A stretch of DNA of 60,000 nt from Polytrichum commune (GCA_950295325.1 OX485804.1:4528001-4588000); one strand, 5' to 3'. Shown: positions 22,257 to 36,119, counted from the first letter of the stretch. The notes: a model not told the origin generated them from the sequence alone. Numbers and translations are program-made.

Positions 22257-25200
22257 CAAAACTCGGCCCCTCAATCTTCACAACCTAATCTAATCGGCAA
22301 TTTGCCAAACTTTGCCTTCTCATACACTCTGCAAAGAATCTCAGGGCTCCACCTTCCTACCCACTACCGAGCCCTGGCAAAAAAACAACGAGATAGAGGA
22401 TTTGAATCTTGTGCCTCACAACTTCATCAATTCACCACTTCATCTGCCAAAAAATGTTTAGCCAACTCTCTAGTTTGATCTAACTCCCTACTAATCCTAA
22501 CTCAAACCTTAGGTAACTCTAAGTCTATTCTAGATGTACTCCAAAATCTAAAAATGCCCTAATTTCTACCACTTATTTATTTGCCACTCTAATCATCGTT
22601 GAGAGTAACCACATAACCTCTCACACTGTGGTACCCAATTCACACAAAAATATTCAAATAACCAAGGATAACCGTCAAAAAACCACTAACTCATGCAATT
22701 CACATAAAGAATCAAACTCACAACAAAACATCTAACCGACTACTAAATATCCTACTAAAATACCTCAATAATTCAAATTTGACAAAACACATAGAATAAT
22801 TTTATGAGTATAGAAAAAAAATACCAAATACCACAATAATTGTTTTACCGTGACTTGTGAACCGTTTAGATAGTTCACAACCTATGTGGCACAAAGAGAA
22901 GGGTTTGAAGAAAATATCTTCAAAGGCCATAACATGATTCAATTGATTGATTAGGTTGGGTGGGGCCGAGAATATGTCAATGTAAGGTGCTCGAAACATA
23001 CCTTATGGATGCTTGTCTAAGTAGATTCAACATGATAAATTGTGAGTTATTCAAGTGAAGCACATGGCAGATGGTCACGCAAAATTGTAGGGCTAGTGTT
23101 TGACCGCCACAAACACGTACCGACCTTCGTGGTAGCAATTGCCTACATGCATGGATACATGAGGGTCGCAAAGAAAGATGTAAGATGGTACATCGTAAGT
23201 ATAATGTGGGTCTATTGACATGCTATCAATTAGCCAAATGCCTTTATTAATAGATAATTCCCACACATTTCCCATGCCCGTAGGCAGCTGTTGACACAAA
23301 GGTTGGTACCCCTACCTTCCCGTATGTATCTTTGCAACATGCTTGCATGAGGAGGGTTGATATGACGTGGTTGCCCAAGAACAACTCCTAGGGCTTGCCA
23401 TTGGAGGGTTAGTAACGCAATGCCATATTTGGTCGGCTAATGCCATATTTGGCCAACATTTGGGCATTAGTGTGCCCAAATTATTATTTTATTGACCTTA
23501 GTTGTCACTTGTTGATTTATTTTGGTTGTCATTGAATAATATCAAAATGGAACGGATGATAGCAATTGAATAATGTTATAACAAACATTTCAAGAAGTTT
23601 TTTCTTAGTAGGCATGCTTCTATAGGAAAGCTTGTGGATTCAACCAACACATGCCGGTAAGTTTGTTGTTGAGTGAGCCAAGCCCCTATAACCTAGTCGA
23701 GGTTGACATATGAGCCCACAACTATGCTCAAGGTGAAGTGCCCCTCATTCACACCAACCTCCTTCCTCCCCCTAGATTGGCATTAGAAGGAGAGAGGGAG
23801 ATTGAGGGAGGGAGAGGTACAAAGCTCCTCCCAAACAACTAAAATTCAACCTTAAAATCGAGTTTCTTCATATATATCCTCTTGTTCATGAAATGAAAAA
23901 TAAAAGTTATTATGGACCCACAACACTCTACCCTAGGGTTGAATAATGTTATGAAGTGTTGTCAATGTGCTACATATTATCCCAACTACCAACTTGCATA
24001 TTATCTAGGCCATGTTTGATAACATTCTTTCAAATAATATCATAGTGTGTTGGATAGGGATAATGTCAACATACAACATCAATAATGATGTCAATAAACC
24101 ACAACATTGTCATTACATATCAAGAGGTTGGTATTGTATGGGTAGGAAGAGTATATTTCTACACCCAAGTCATTGTTTGGGTCAAATATCATCTACTAAC
24201 ATTCTAGAACTTTGGAACAATGAAGACGCATGGGTATTGATGCAATCACCATTTCAAAATAGTCTGCCATTGACAATGAGCCAAGTGTACGGTGTACATG
24301 TAAAACAAGTGTCAAACTAGAATTTTGTTGAAACCAACTACATATTGTATTAGTATTCAAGAGAAACCAATTAGAAAATTCACACATGTGGGTGCAATGT
24401 GCTAGTATGGCACATTTCGAACTAGTATTGGTAAGTACGCCATAACTTTGGTACAAAGCCTCTCTCTATTTTAAATCTCACAGGGCATGCAAAACATTAT
24501 TAAGCCTACACACTTTTCACCCTTTGTAATGGGTAGGCAATAGGCTTACATTGCTAGCATGATCATCTTATGAATTACTAGCTGAGATTCCTAGGTCACG
24601 GTACATGGTGTCGACAACAACCTGCCCAACAAATCAACAAACCCGTGTGGGGCCCTGGCATTCACATAGTCACACACAATTGTCATTATTTTTTAGTGTG
24701 TAACAATATTAAATCAATCACCCAAGCCCATATGTCAATCAGATGTTGGTTTATCCTTGCATAATAAAAAATGCTCAAGTTTAGTATTGTTCGTTTTGTA
24801 AGGGTGGCCCATAATATATTGGGCGTTATGCTCCCAACTTTCCAAGCCCTATGGTGCAACACAATATTGTTGAGCAATGTTAGGTAACTTAGACCCAAAT
24901 ATTTTTGCTTACTTTAAACCATGTGTTTGTTTGTGATTGGGCAATGGTTAATTAAGAGCGTTGATGTATTTTTAAGCCACGTCCACACAATGAAATGACT
25001 GAAATGAAATTGATTTGAAAAGTTGGGGAAGCCAAATTCACAATGACGACAAGCCATGCCATTATTTGAAATCAGGTTTGTAAGGGTTGAGTTCATCTTT
25101 GAGAGATTGTCTATATATTTAATGCAAGATGTGTGCTTTCTAAAACATAGGCCTTTTATAGCTTGTTCTTTGTACAGAGTGACACTCACCAATATCTTAG

Positions 25201-25356
25201 AATAAATAGGTCTTGACTTTGTGAATCCACATCTTCAAATACAACACAGCACTTTAGTTCCGACATTGATTGCATATATGGGACAATCTCCCTAATATTT
25301 GGAGTAGAAACTGAATAAGTTAGAAAAGTGGCAAATTTACTATCTATTGATGAGAG
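22257..25356. other. Intergenic DNA, nothing recognised
   Basis: About 3.1 kb without supportable coding exons or bounded elements. AT-rich, with several scattered TAATGTTATG-like words that also occur near 9300, 28230, 31960 and 40700. Confidence 0.45.
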
Positions 25357-25674
25357 TTAGGGCCGCTTCACACTATGGCCGAAGGTCGAGAGGCTGTTGA
25401 TTTCCACCAATCAAATTGCGAGAAATTAAGAATTCAACCTCTTGATCCTTCACACATGAGGCAAAATTCAAAGGCTGTTGCTCTCCGAAATGCTAACATG
25501 GCAGTACTTTTTTACCAAGGCGACGGGCTCTTGAAAGAATTTGGGTCGGACAGGAATGGAAACCCAAATTATGGTCAAGAGGCCGTCGATTTTTATTGTA
25601 TTTAAATATATATATATATATGGCAAGATCTTGGCCGTTAGATTGGAGGGGTTGTTTTGGGCAAGGAATAAAGT

Positions 25675-25676
<2 letters not shown>

Positions 25677-25750
<74 letters not shown>
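25677..25750. repeat. Long (CT)n microsatellite
   Basis: About 37 uninterrupted CT dinucleotides at the point where alignment to the sister element at 49352-49942 stops. The Arg-Glu and Leu-Ser repeat frames across it are artefacts. Confidence 0.95.
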
Positions 25751-25752
<2 letters not shown>

Positions 25753-26672
25753 CTTAATGATTTTACTAGATATCAAGATTTCAACCCAAAGGAAATTACC
25801 TTAGGGTTTCATCAAAGCTTACATAACATATATCCACCGTAGATGTGACACGACACATCTAAGGTGCAAATTCTTTACCTAATCCTATATTAAGTGTAGA
25901 AGAAACGCGAGCACCTTCTTTCGTAGGTTTAACCGCAAGTGGATGCTTACCCTAAGTAAAAATTTAGGTTTAGTGTAAGTGATGTGGGCTAGTAAAAACA
26001 GGTGGTGCGTGTAACCTACCACAAGTTATGGTTACACAAGGTCCGAATGGCTAAGGAACAAGTAGAATACTCATGAAAGGGATGTGTATTCATTGATACA
26101 ATGTATTTGGTTATATCACGATTGTTTGTGTGACATATATAACAATTGGGCTTTGCTGTTATTCACCTCGCGTACGCTACTAACCCTCTTTGTGGATTTG
26201 GTTGGTAGTATGGGCACAGGTGAGGCAGACACTTCACAAACTTGGCGGTATTCTAAAACTTTGTATCTCATCTTTTGATACAAGTAGTATGTATATTGCT
26301 TAGATATTCTACAAGAAAGTTTGGAATACAAAGCACTTTTGATTTGGAAAAAAAGCCTTTGAGGGTAGCTTGTGTTGATATTACATACATCTTTGTTTTT
26401 TGACTAAATGAGAGATGGATATGAGGTATCGCATCATACATAAATTTACCTAGATCAATACCCTATCATTATAGCAAATATTGTTATGATGTTTACTTTG
26501 AGTTCTCCACCGAGTTGTGTAAAGCGTTGGCTATGGTAGAAAGTGTTTTTCCATTAGGGAGGGTCCCACCCACCTCCTAGAGTTTGAGGGAAACATAGAA
26601 TGGTTTGGCCTCTATACAAGAGGATGATTCATACATGACTAAGCTTGACTGTAAGCATAGATATGATCAAGA

Positions 26673-26710
<38 letters not shown>

Positions 26711-27720
26711 CTAAAATTTTGGTTGTGAACACTTACATTAATCTACCTAACAATGGTCCTCTTTATAAATAAACGACTCTAGGCTCGGAAGATTCTAAGT
26801 CTACATACATAGAAAGAAATCACACTTACCATGAAATGAATGTAACAAGGATGTAGATGAATAAAGAAAAATAACCATACTTATAAACATGACTCATGTC
26901 TCTAATCCATGGTAAAATTAGGATTTACAAAAACTTACCATGGGTAAGAACTCCAATATAAACCCTTAACCCTAAAAAGAGCATTTTTTTACCATTCACG
27001 CAAGTGGGAGGTGTAGTGAGCTTTGTGTATACTCACTAGGTAGTAGATATATGCTAGAAGTAAGAGAAATGAGGATTCATCACCAAGGGGAGTATTCTAC
27101 TTGGAGTGACCCAATCATGGCCAAGGAACATGTTTGAACACCCACATGTAGTTTTACAATGAGTGTTGTAATTTGAAATACTATGATGCGTTTGAAATGG
27201 ACTAAATGTGTGCGACATGGATGACAACTAGGTCTTGCTGTTATTTACCTCATGTACATAACTAATCCTCAAATGTTTGTTGGTTGCTTGCATGGGCACG
27301 AGTGAGGCATGCCCTTCACACTTTCAATACAATGATGTATTATGATTATGACATTTTATGCATATCTATGGGTTGAAGTTACTAAGAACATTTCCTATAT
27401 AAGTACTCCATACATGTGGTGGATTAGCTATATGTGCTTTGAGGTGAAGCAAGAAGATAGGTGATTAACCTTCCAAGGTATGGGACAATCAAAATCAAAC
27501 ATTTGTTGTTGGATACCATTTGATAGTAGAAGTCATAAGTAAGGTACATATTCTTGCAAAGCAAAGGAGGTTATGACACAAAATGCCCATGTGTTACAGC
27601 ACATAGCTAGGCATGATTGCAAACAACTCTATTATGCAAAATGTTATTGTGTTACCAAATAGGAAGATATGAAAGAAATAGAAAGAGTCTTATAATAATT
27701 CCCACCCACCCACCCTTGTA
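25751..27720. repeat. Insert inside the PIF-like element, with a direct repeat 1.08 kb apart
   Basis: The segments 26103-26265 and 27183-27345 share ordered blocks: GTGTG-GACAT, CTTTGCTGTTATT-ACCTC, TACTAA-CCTC, GG-ATGGGCACAGGTGAGGCA and CTTCACA. A second (CT)n run is at about 26673-26708. No coding sequence recognised. The direct repeat could be decayed short LTRs of a TRIM-like element or a local duplication. Confidence 0.5.
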
Positions 27721-27954
27721 TTGCAATGAAGAAGAGGTTGAAGGATTTGGCCTTTGAAAAGAGGAAGTTCAAACTTTATAAAAGTTTTGAGAAGTTAGCT
27801 TTCTCTAGAGAGTTCATACTATACCTAGCCGAAGGCTCCATTTCCTATATTTTATTGGCCATTTTCAACCCATTTATTTGGACTCTCACCAACGTTTCGC
27901 CATTCAATCCCATGCCCTCTTGACTTTGAAGGCCATAGTGTGAAGCGGCCCTAA

Positions 27955-28077
27955 GATACATGGTTTACTAAGATTACAATGTGGACTCCGTCAAACATCA
28001 CAAGTAATGTTGATTGTTGAACTGGACCAACATTTTCTTTGTTTGGTTAGCAATTGCCAATGACGAATTTATAGTTC
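27955..28077. other. Short unassigned spacer
   Basis: Separates the PIF-like element from the foldback at 28078. Nothing recognised. Confidence 0.4.
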
Positions 28078-28243
28078 TAGCATCACAACATTACTAAGCA
28101 ACATGGGCCCTTAGAATATAACAATGAGATGTTGTGAGTTCTGTCTAAACTTGAGTCTCCCAATACAACTTTTCGAGCATCTCACTATTATATTCCAAGG
28201 GCCCACAAAACGAGAGTTGAACATTGAGTAATGTTATGATTGG
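28078..28243. repeat. Foldback repeat, arms about 55-65 bp
   Basis: The left arm (28078-28131) carries ACAACATTACT, GGGCCCTTAGAATATAACAA and TGAGATG. The right arm (28177-28243) carries the complement in order, with about 15 extra bases. The shared TAATGTTATG-type word suggests a dispersed MITE family. No target duplication identified. Confidence 0.65.
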
Positions 28244-28362
28244 AGTTGTCAAGATGCAAAAAGTATAAAAAGTCAAAGTGCATATTCTTTTCCTCTTCAA
28301 ACAATTATGAACAATCACATTGAAACTCCCACTTGTGCCAAACTATTGAACCTAGAATATGT

Positions 28363-28708
28363 CTAAGGTAGAGAGTACTTAAACCAACACTTTAAGTGAT
28401 TTAGCTCTCATAACTTTTGCATGTGGGATCTTAATTAATACATATAAGTGAGCCACCCCTAGCTAAGTTTCGATGCTTGCTCGATTTCAATCCCACTTTT
28501 GTCCAAAACCAACCCCACATTTTCCCACAACCACCCTACCATTCACCCAAATACGCCTCCGCTTTGCATTGGAGACATTGGATGGTTCAAGGTGTGTTCC
28601 AAGTACATGATTAGGAGGCGTTCATAGGTGTGTTTTGGGTACGGGATTAAGAAGCATTTATAGATGTTGCTTTCGAGTGAGGTGTTAGATTTAGCACCCT
28701 CTACCTTA
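28363..28708. mobile_element. Small TIR element (28365-28706), mariner/Stowaway-like by TA duplication
   Basis: The left end AGGTAGAGAGTACTTAAACC pairs with the reverse complement of the right end (AGGTAGAGGGTGCTAAATCT), about 21 of 25 bases matching through AACAC. TA flanks both ends (28363-28364, 28707-28708). It shares termini with 18161-19284. 342 bp, non-coding. The superfamily call rests only on the TA dinucleotide. Confidence 0.6.
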
Positions 28709-29767
28709 TATTATAAACATATAGTCCAGTCTCATGATAAGACACGCCTTTTTAGTGTGTGCTTGTAACTACAAGTTTGGCCTTGTACCCCTTGATAATA
28801 AGGATTCACTTAAGATGAGTGACCCACCTTATTGGAAAGGGTGGAGGACTAGGTACAACTCTTGAAGAATGTTATCCATACATTAAACTATGCTAGCCTT
28901 TTTCTTCATTCTGTTTGAATGTTTGAAATGGGTAGTGTGATGTGCAATAAACGAGTACCACAATTGGTGTAGAGCCCACTGAACAACTAACAAAGGAATA
29001 TAGTGCATGTTCTCCAACTAAATTGTAAATATTCGTCCCAATAACTATGCAATGAGCATCAGGTGTACAAAATGGCTTCCAAGACACGTGTAATGATATA
29101 ACCCGAGATTTGTGGTTGAAAAAGTACATCTATTGTGTTCCCTTGTACGTTCTCGTTCAAATTGATACCAAGAGTAAGGACAAGGTACGGATGATTTCCA
29201 TCCATATCCTAAATATCCATTCACCGGATGACATTTTGCCCTTTCCCGGCTCTTTTCAAGCTTGGTAATTTGTGTCCCTTGTTTGGGAGTGACATCCATC
29301 TCACCTTACAAAATCCAAAAGTTCAAAGGCTCGAATTACATGGCTAATTGATGAAGCCACACTACAAGAGAAATGAAATCGTTTATATTTCTCAAGCACA
29401 CCTCAAAACATCTCATAATTTATTTTTCTTTATAAACCTCATATGGATGAAGTCAAATGCTTCTCCTAGTTTACCCTCATGAATTTGGTCGCATTCATTG
29501 AGAGAGTTGTACAAAGAATGCATGGGAGAACTCACATTTTTCCTTCACTTTTATTAACCCCTTATTGCCACCAGGTGCATTCCAACAACTTGGAAATATC
29601 ATACCACCCTTTGATGTTGAGGCAATTCAACCCACTATCATCAACATATTTTATAGTCAACCACTTGTACGTGGAAACTAACTCCATTATGAAGATGTAA
29701 TAAGAATATCCTTTATGTTTCAACAAAAGTTGAGAAAATTCAACAATTGTAAAGTAAGTTAGGGCAG
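28709..29767. other. Intergenic DNA, nothing recognised
   Basis: No supportable coding exon or bounded repeat. Confidence 0.45.
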
Positions 29768-30134
29768 CTACACTAACTATTATTTTTGGTGTCACCAAAT
29801 CTATTTGTCTTGCTCAATACTAATTGTAAACCATCGGTGCAGTGTCACCAACACTAATGATAACCTAACACTATTTGTCATTCCTTGTAATTTTTTTGGG
29901 CAAGTTAGATTTGCAATATTGCAATGATTGTCAATTTTAAATGTTTTTTCATCCCAATTTCAATCATTCATGACTACACTTCATTACAAAATTGTTAGGA
30001 TACATAATGTACCATAAGTGATGAACTAAGTTATAGTGATAGTATTTGTAAACTTAATCTTAAGAAGTGCCATTAGAAAATTTACCACAGTGACATAAAA
30101 TACCACATGACATTATATTTAATATTCAATGTAG
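29768..30134. mobile_element. MITE of the CTACACTAA family
   Basis: The left terminus CTACACTAACTATTATTTTT then GGTGTCA is inverted at the right end (TGACATTATATTTAATATTC then AATGTAG), about 27-bp TIRs. It shares the core CTTGCTCAATACTAATTGTA and the block TATTTGTCATTCCTTGTAA with the inverted copy at 47929-48313. 367 bp, non-coding, target duplication unclear. Confidence 0.75.
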
Positions 30135-31905
30135 TGATTTTTAGATTTTAAAAATTTGGGTGACGGAATGGATGAGGACCATCAATGTGTGTGTATGTTT
30201 ATATTTCTAAATATGAAGTACATATGCCTATTTTAGAGGTGGTCAAAATTCATCAACCAAATGAGTATCTCTCGCAATGAGCTTGAATGTCAATTTTGAA
30301 ACATGTTTGATTTTGAGATGTTGTCCACACTACTAAAAATGACTAATCCTTGCAATGGACAATACCCAAGAACAACAAAAATCGCTTCCTCTTTGATTTT
30401 TTATTTTATTTTATTATTTTCCATAACTATGATATGAATCAACTGAATGTCCTTCATGTTCAAGTTTGGAGATTAATGTTTCAACTACATAAATAGAGGC
30501 TCAAATCATAATTATGACCATATGCATATAGATACGTCAAAAGTCAACTAGCACCACTTCTACATAATATGCATATACAATATCCTCAAAATAAGGATAA
30601 GACCTATTAATTTATAACCAATATAGGAGAACCCTAAGATGCCATGTCCACCTAAGAGTTGAAATATCTAAGTGTCCTTTTGGAGGTAAACTTTTGTGAC
30701 ACCTACCATGATGGAAACACAAAGAAACATCGTACACTTTGTTGTTGTTATTATTATTATTATGAGACAGCTTGATCCATAATTTGGGGTCAAAGTCCTA
30801 TGGTTACTCTAGTGGGGACCAATTCAAACAAAGGCAATGTGGCTTCGCCCCAAGAGGCTTTGTACTAAAGTAAGTATTTTTAATTATTAACTCTATTCAT
30901 ATGAAATTGGAATTTTCATTGAGCTTTCACCGAGCTTCACCAAACCTTATTCATTAAATTTTGACACGCATTACCAGGCCCTATTACTGTTCAAAGGTGG
31001 TATACACAATGCCTTTATCCCATACTTTGGGACAATACCAAGAAACAACAACAACAAACTTACAAGGGGCTTGCTTTTACTGCACCCCATCCCGTGGGAG
31101 GGGTGAGAGGGAATTGCGCATACAAACGTACCAATTATTCATTCAATGCAAAACTTTTAACCCCTTAAGTTTGTGCATGATAGATCCCAAATGACTTGGA
31201 CTAGATTAATTTGGGCTATCAAAACAACTAGAAGAAGTAACCTTAGAACGGCATATTGTTTCAGGGTTTTTGTTCATGATGAATGAGAGGTACACTTGTA
31301 TGCAATAATTCCCTCTCACCCATGGTAGGTGTTGTTGCTTGAAAGCCATCCTCTTGCATGGTAATAAGTAGCACCCTAATGGCCATTTTACACATGAGAC
31401 TATAACCAAGAGACATCCAATCACTATTTTAAAGCCTTGGTCATGGGACATGGTGTAAGCAGAGTTACACCGGGATATATATTTTCTAATTATATGACAA
31501 TAAAATGCACTAAATTAATGAAATGAATATAGCATTTTCTTTATTTATTTATTTCACTAAAATAGAAAATGCAAAAAGAATTTTCCATTTGACATGAAAT
31601 AACTGATTTGAATTCTCTTGCCACAAAATTTGGGTGACCACCAAACATTGGACGTTTTTGGACATGTAGGATTCCATATCATGTCCATGTCACTCATTCA
31701 TTTTTTGACATGCTTGCCCATGATCACTTTTATTTTTAATGACCTTGTGTAGAACAAAGTGAAATTGCCACTCATTTCCCAACCAATGAGAGAGTTTAGA
31801 GAGCAGTGGTCATGACCACTAGTCACTAAATGTGAAATACATAGTCATCTTTGGCTAGTGCATCTCAAGAAAAGAAAAGAAAAGAAAAAAAATTGGCCAC
31901 CAACA
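30135..31905. other. AT-rich intergenic DNA
   Basis: Simple repeats only: a TTTTA-rich tract near 30398-30420, (TTA)n near 30746-30763, and an AAAAG run near 31868-31890. No genes recognised. Confidence 0.5.
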
Positions 31906-31980
31906 TGGGAATATTTTGTGGAATACTATCAGTCTCACATAACACTATTATGGATGTGAATAATGTTATGTTTGTCCAAT
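31906..31980. repeat. Direct repeat, partner at 40637-40720, bracketing the LINE complex
   Basis: The blocks GGGAATAT, GGAATA-T-T--GTC-CA-A, and ATTATGGATGTGAATAATGTTATG recur in the same orientation just downstream of the LINE complex (GGGGAATATCC, then TTATGGATCTGAATAATGTT). They could be two members of a dispersed repeat or one repeat split by the LINE. Confidence 0.5.
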
Positions 31981-32154
31981 AATTTTTTGAATGGATTATA
32001 CAAGATTTTGAATGCCATTATACGAGAATGTATTAGGAAACCTTTGGTAATCCCAAGAGTTCACTGTATGTTTAGAAAGAGATCTTATTTGAATTCTTGT
32101 CCAAAGATGTATGTTGAACATGGTAGGGTCATGCGTGGTTGTGTCCAACAGGGC

Positions 32155-33235
32155 GTTGCAACCCTAACAGCTCAGACACAACAACTACACCAAGCAACAA
32201 ATTTGGGAATGACAGACTCAAACATGACGCCCAACATAGCAGCACTCTTCGGAACACAAAGCAAACAGGAAGGAAGAGAACATGCGACTCTAGTTCCAGA
32301 AAATGATTGGCACACATTTAGCAAAGTGTCAGGAATACAACAAGGAAATAGCTGCCATGAATGTTATTGCGCAACCCTAATAGTGTTGTGAACACTAATC
32401 AACCTCAGCCAGGCAACAACACCCTACAAGCACTACCCTAATCCCACTGATCACACAATCTCGTCCCCTGCCTCCTAGATCCAAGCTAACGGATTATACA
32501 CCCCCCACAACTATCACTGAGTGCTCGAATCAAGAAATGGAGCAGTCGAAGTCGCTGTGAAAGCCTCCCCAATGACCACACACCCCCACAGGCGTGCCTC
32601 ACTAGCACCGAACGCATCCGATACACCCACAACACCAACAATGGCCACGCGTTAGGACTCACACACACCACCAGCACCGACCGCGGGCTAAGAGTTGACA
32701 TGTACACTCAAAGGTACTAAGAAACCCTCAACCCCATATCTACATCTCGATTCCACACACACCAATCCACATTGCCTCACATTCATACAATATCCACACA
32801 AAAACATCCACAAAGCATTCCACACAAGATAACCACACCATACAAAAAACACAAGTGAATACTTACCATAGCTCGCCACCAACTAGCCACCCCTTAGTTG
32901 CTCACACACCATCGGTTGAGAACAAAGAATAGCACACACAATGCCCCTCCTCGAACCATACACCACCCAACCCGACCAGCAATCGAACACAATACAACTG
33001 CCCAAACAAACACTAGCAACCAGTCACAATACACACAAGCCCAAAGAAACCTACCCGCAAACCCAATACTTCCCTCACACCCCACAACCTCCATCAAAAA
33101 GATACGAGCACCATTCGATCAGAAAAAAAACCTGCACACAACCTCAAAGTGTGTAGTAAGTTTTTGCTATGTCTCAAAACAACAAAACCCAGGGAACAAA
33201 ATCTCCAGGAAGACTGAGATAGTGTCTATAAGGGT
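32155..33235 (+). mobile_element. A/C-rich 5' part of a LINE-like element
   Basis: A sharp switch to plus-strand A/C-rich, G-poor composition begins near 32155. It continues, with interruptions, to the recognisable reverse transcriptase at 36120-40195. No ORF1 or endonuclease motif could be recognised and frames are broken. Assignment to the same element rests on composition and order. Confidence 0.45.
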
Positions 33236-33239
33236 TAAT

Positions 33240-35148
33240 GTCACATTGGATTAAGGTTCTTAATAACATCTTAGGGTCTTTCTTCCTTCATTCCTTCATT
33301 CCTTCATTCCTTCATTATTCCACTTATTCTCCACTCTTATGGTTCCTTTGTGCTTCCTTAGTTGTGAGTGATTCCGTCCTATCTTTCAGGGAAAGTTTCT
33401 ATCACTCTATGTCTTTGACCTATTTCAATTGTGAAGCTCAAAAGCTTGGCAAATTGTCAAGTAACTCATGGGCAGGACAACATGTCCGGGGCAACGTCTT
33501 TTGAGTAACCATCTTCGTCTTTATTTGTGATGAATTATGCTTTGCATATAATTCAAATTAATTCCAATTATGCTTACTTCCATCCATCGGCAATTCTTCC
33601 AAAGACTGTAACCATCACCGCCATCTTCCGATAGACCTGGCGATACATCTCAAAGAATATCCATTCCGTCAATACATTAGATATGTATAAATTTATCAGG
33701 CTATAACCCTTGATTAACAAGTTTCTATCATTCACAATATTTGCAAGCAAATAATCTTATCTCACTAGGTAAGGTTTGTTTCTTCTCTCATTATGACTCC
33801 GTAGTCATGGCTTACGTCAGCCCTCGTTTTCTCTCTTGAATGGCTGGCGATAGTCGTTATTTTGTTTACCAGGTGATATCCTCTCTCAGGGTAATTTCTT
33901 CTGCCTCCCTCTCTCTGGTAATGTCTATAGCCCTCGGACTCCTTTACTCTGGCTATGGCCCGTCAGTCCTCTCGGCGATTGCCTTGCCCATCTTAGGCTC
34001 CTCTTATGCTTTCTTTCCTCTGCCCATCGCCCTATGGCTTAGGCTTCGTCCTCTCTGCTCATCGCCACATACTTCTCCTTAGGCCAATTGCATGTTCATC
34101 TCCTCCAAGGGAGTTACTTCCGTCTTGACCCTTAAGCGGTCATGCCTTTACACCAATGGCTTCAGATTATGGCCTTACTACCGTCTGTTCATCTTCACTC
34201 CCCTCTCACAGGGTAAGTGATTATCTTGCAGCTTATCGCTTGCTTAAACTTCATCCACTCGTATTAGACTTAACACCCTCACACATTCAGACTTTACTCC
34301 ATGGCCACTTGCCAAGAATCTGACATTCTTCACCAAATTGACCACTTGCTGATATGTCCGCTCTCGGATCTTACAGCCTATTGCCCTTCCGGCATACAAC
34401 TACATCTTTACCTCAGAAAGACTATTGCCTCAGCAGGCTTTGCCTTCTATGAGTCCTTGACTCAATCACATTTCTCTTTCTCTATTAGTCTATAGCCAGG
34501 TTAATATATTTTCACAATATATAATTGCCCTCAAACTTCTTTCACTCAGACTGCAACATAAACATCTCAACGCTCGCCCTCATTAAGGACTCGACTCGAC
34601 TCCAGACAACTCGCCCTGATCTCGATTATTACCGATGTCTCATGATTACTTAGGACCAAAAGATACACAGCACATGCTCACACGACTATTGCTCATCCAA
34701 GAATTGCTTCAATAATATTTCAAAGTACATTTGTCAACAATTGAATCACTCAGTACTTCTATGCCTATTGCTACTGCTCCATCATGGAGTTGCTAATAGC
34801 TCTCAGACTCTATCACAGAAATCTGATGTCGCTAAGCCTATTGCTAAACTGGGAGACTACGTCAAATTCTACGTTGGGAAAATAGCCTGCCTTCTTCTGG
34901 CTCGCCTCCTCCTTATGACGACGAAGGAGGAGGAGACGGTTGGAGGCGATAACCAATTCTTGACGCCAATAGCCGCCAACTGTCGCTCTCCGACGCCAGG
35001 TACAGTCGAATTGCCGGATGATTATCATCAGATTTCGAAAATTGCCTCCTTCGACTGGGCAATAGCCAAAAAATTGGTCTCACAAAGTGCCACCTCTAGT
35101 AACCCTAAACATGTCAAAAACAACGCCGAGTCGAGGAAGATTACATGA
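33240..35148 (+). mobile_element. Unclassified insertion in the LINE
   Basis: The composition changes abruptly to CT-rich DNA (starting with four CATTCCTT units at about 33285-33312) and returns to A/C-rich at about 35150. No terminal repeats or protein family recognised. The 135-codon frame at 34741-35148 starts at TTG, has a hydrophobic N-terminus by chance, and shows no known domain. Confidence 0.4.
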
Positions 35149-35149
35149 A

Positions 35150-36119
35150 CACCGCCTCGTTATGCCGCCGCACCAAATCCCACGCCCCTCCGCAACTCCC
35201 ACCACAACTCACACAAGATCATTGTTAGAACCTTCTACAAACAACCAAATATAACCACAAACTACCACTAGCCAGACACTGCCGAAGGCTGCTCATACAC
35301 ATACACCCACATTAGACAGTGCACACCACTACTTAACACACTTTCCATCAAGCCCAACAGCACTCACCTTCTACCACTCACACACAATTCCACACATAAC
35401 TCCCACTCCTTCACTCCCCTTAACCAAAACTCTGACCACTATCCGGTCCACATACAGCTAGCCCCTGACAGTATAATCACCAAAATGACAACAAACCGCA
35501 CATGTATCCCCAGGATCACATAACCCATATCCCCCCACCCACCCCCACCCACCCCCACCAACCTCATGAACTTCACACCACATTCCTAGACAAACAAAAC
35601 CTAGCAATAGCAAACCTCACAAAAACGTTATAAAACGAACAACTCTACCTCATACAATGGGAAGAGGCCCAAAGCCAATTCCAAGACATCATAAATTCTC
35701 TTAATTAATGCATCGAGCAAACCTGCATGACAAACCCCCCCCCCCCATTTATCTAATAGGGCCAAAATCAAAGGAGGGATCCTACCCATGAAGCAACAAA
35801 AACTATGGAAACGCCAACTAAAATACACCACAACATCCACAAAGCAATCCAAGTTGCATGCCACAACTCCCCCACACACATCCATAACAACCCAGACATA
35901 AAAACCCTACATCTAATTAAAAACATCACCATCCCACACCACTTCACAAACCCCGCGGAACATAAAAATTGATAGAAGACATGGCCAACATAGCAAAAAC
36001 GCCAAAGTAAAAGCCCACAAAATCACCACCAAACATACCATAATAAACTGTAAACCGCCATCGCAAAATATAGAACCCTATTAAACACCAAACCCAAAAT
36101 CATTCACAAAAAGATATTT
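35150..36119 (+). pseudogene. LINE 5' region, strongly decayed
   Basis: A/C-rich continuation upstream of the reverse transcriptase. Short peptide blocks can be read between many stops. A run of CCCCACC units lies at about 35525-35560 and a C run at about 35738-35750. No domain recognised here. Confidence 0.45.

Larger units (their letters stand above)
25357..27954. mobile_element. PIF/Harbinger-like element (25360-27951) carrying a large insertion
   Basis: The ends GGGCCGCTTCACACTATGGC (25360) and GCCATAGTGTGAAGCGGCCC (to 27951) are perfect inverted repeats shared with the element at 49352-49942. TTA precedes the left end and TAA follows the right, close to the 3-bp TTA duplication of the superfamily. 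Bases 25360-25676 and 27728-27951 align to the reverse complement of 49352-49942. The roughly 2 kb between (25677-27727) is foreign to that element and starts at a (CT)n tract. Confidence 0.8.

Noticed and set aside
21885-22293. Cys/Arg-rich and Glu/Gly-rich open frames on both strands
   Set aside because: They follow from the 25-30 bp minisatellite, which lacks stops in several frames.
22398-22409. B-box-like GATTCAAATCC on the minus strand
   Set aside because: One match to a short motif, with no A-box, tRNA-like fold or repeat copy found.
25468-25804. Arg-Glu and Leu-Ser dipeptide repeat proteins
   Set aside because: They are translations of a (CT)n microsatellite.
34741-35148. 135-codon frame with a hydrophobic, signal-peptide-like N-terminus
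   Set aside because: It starts at TTG, not ATG, lies inside an unclassified insertion within a LINE, and shows no known domain or splice context.
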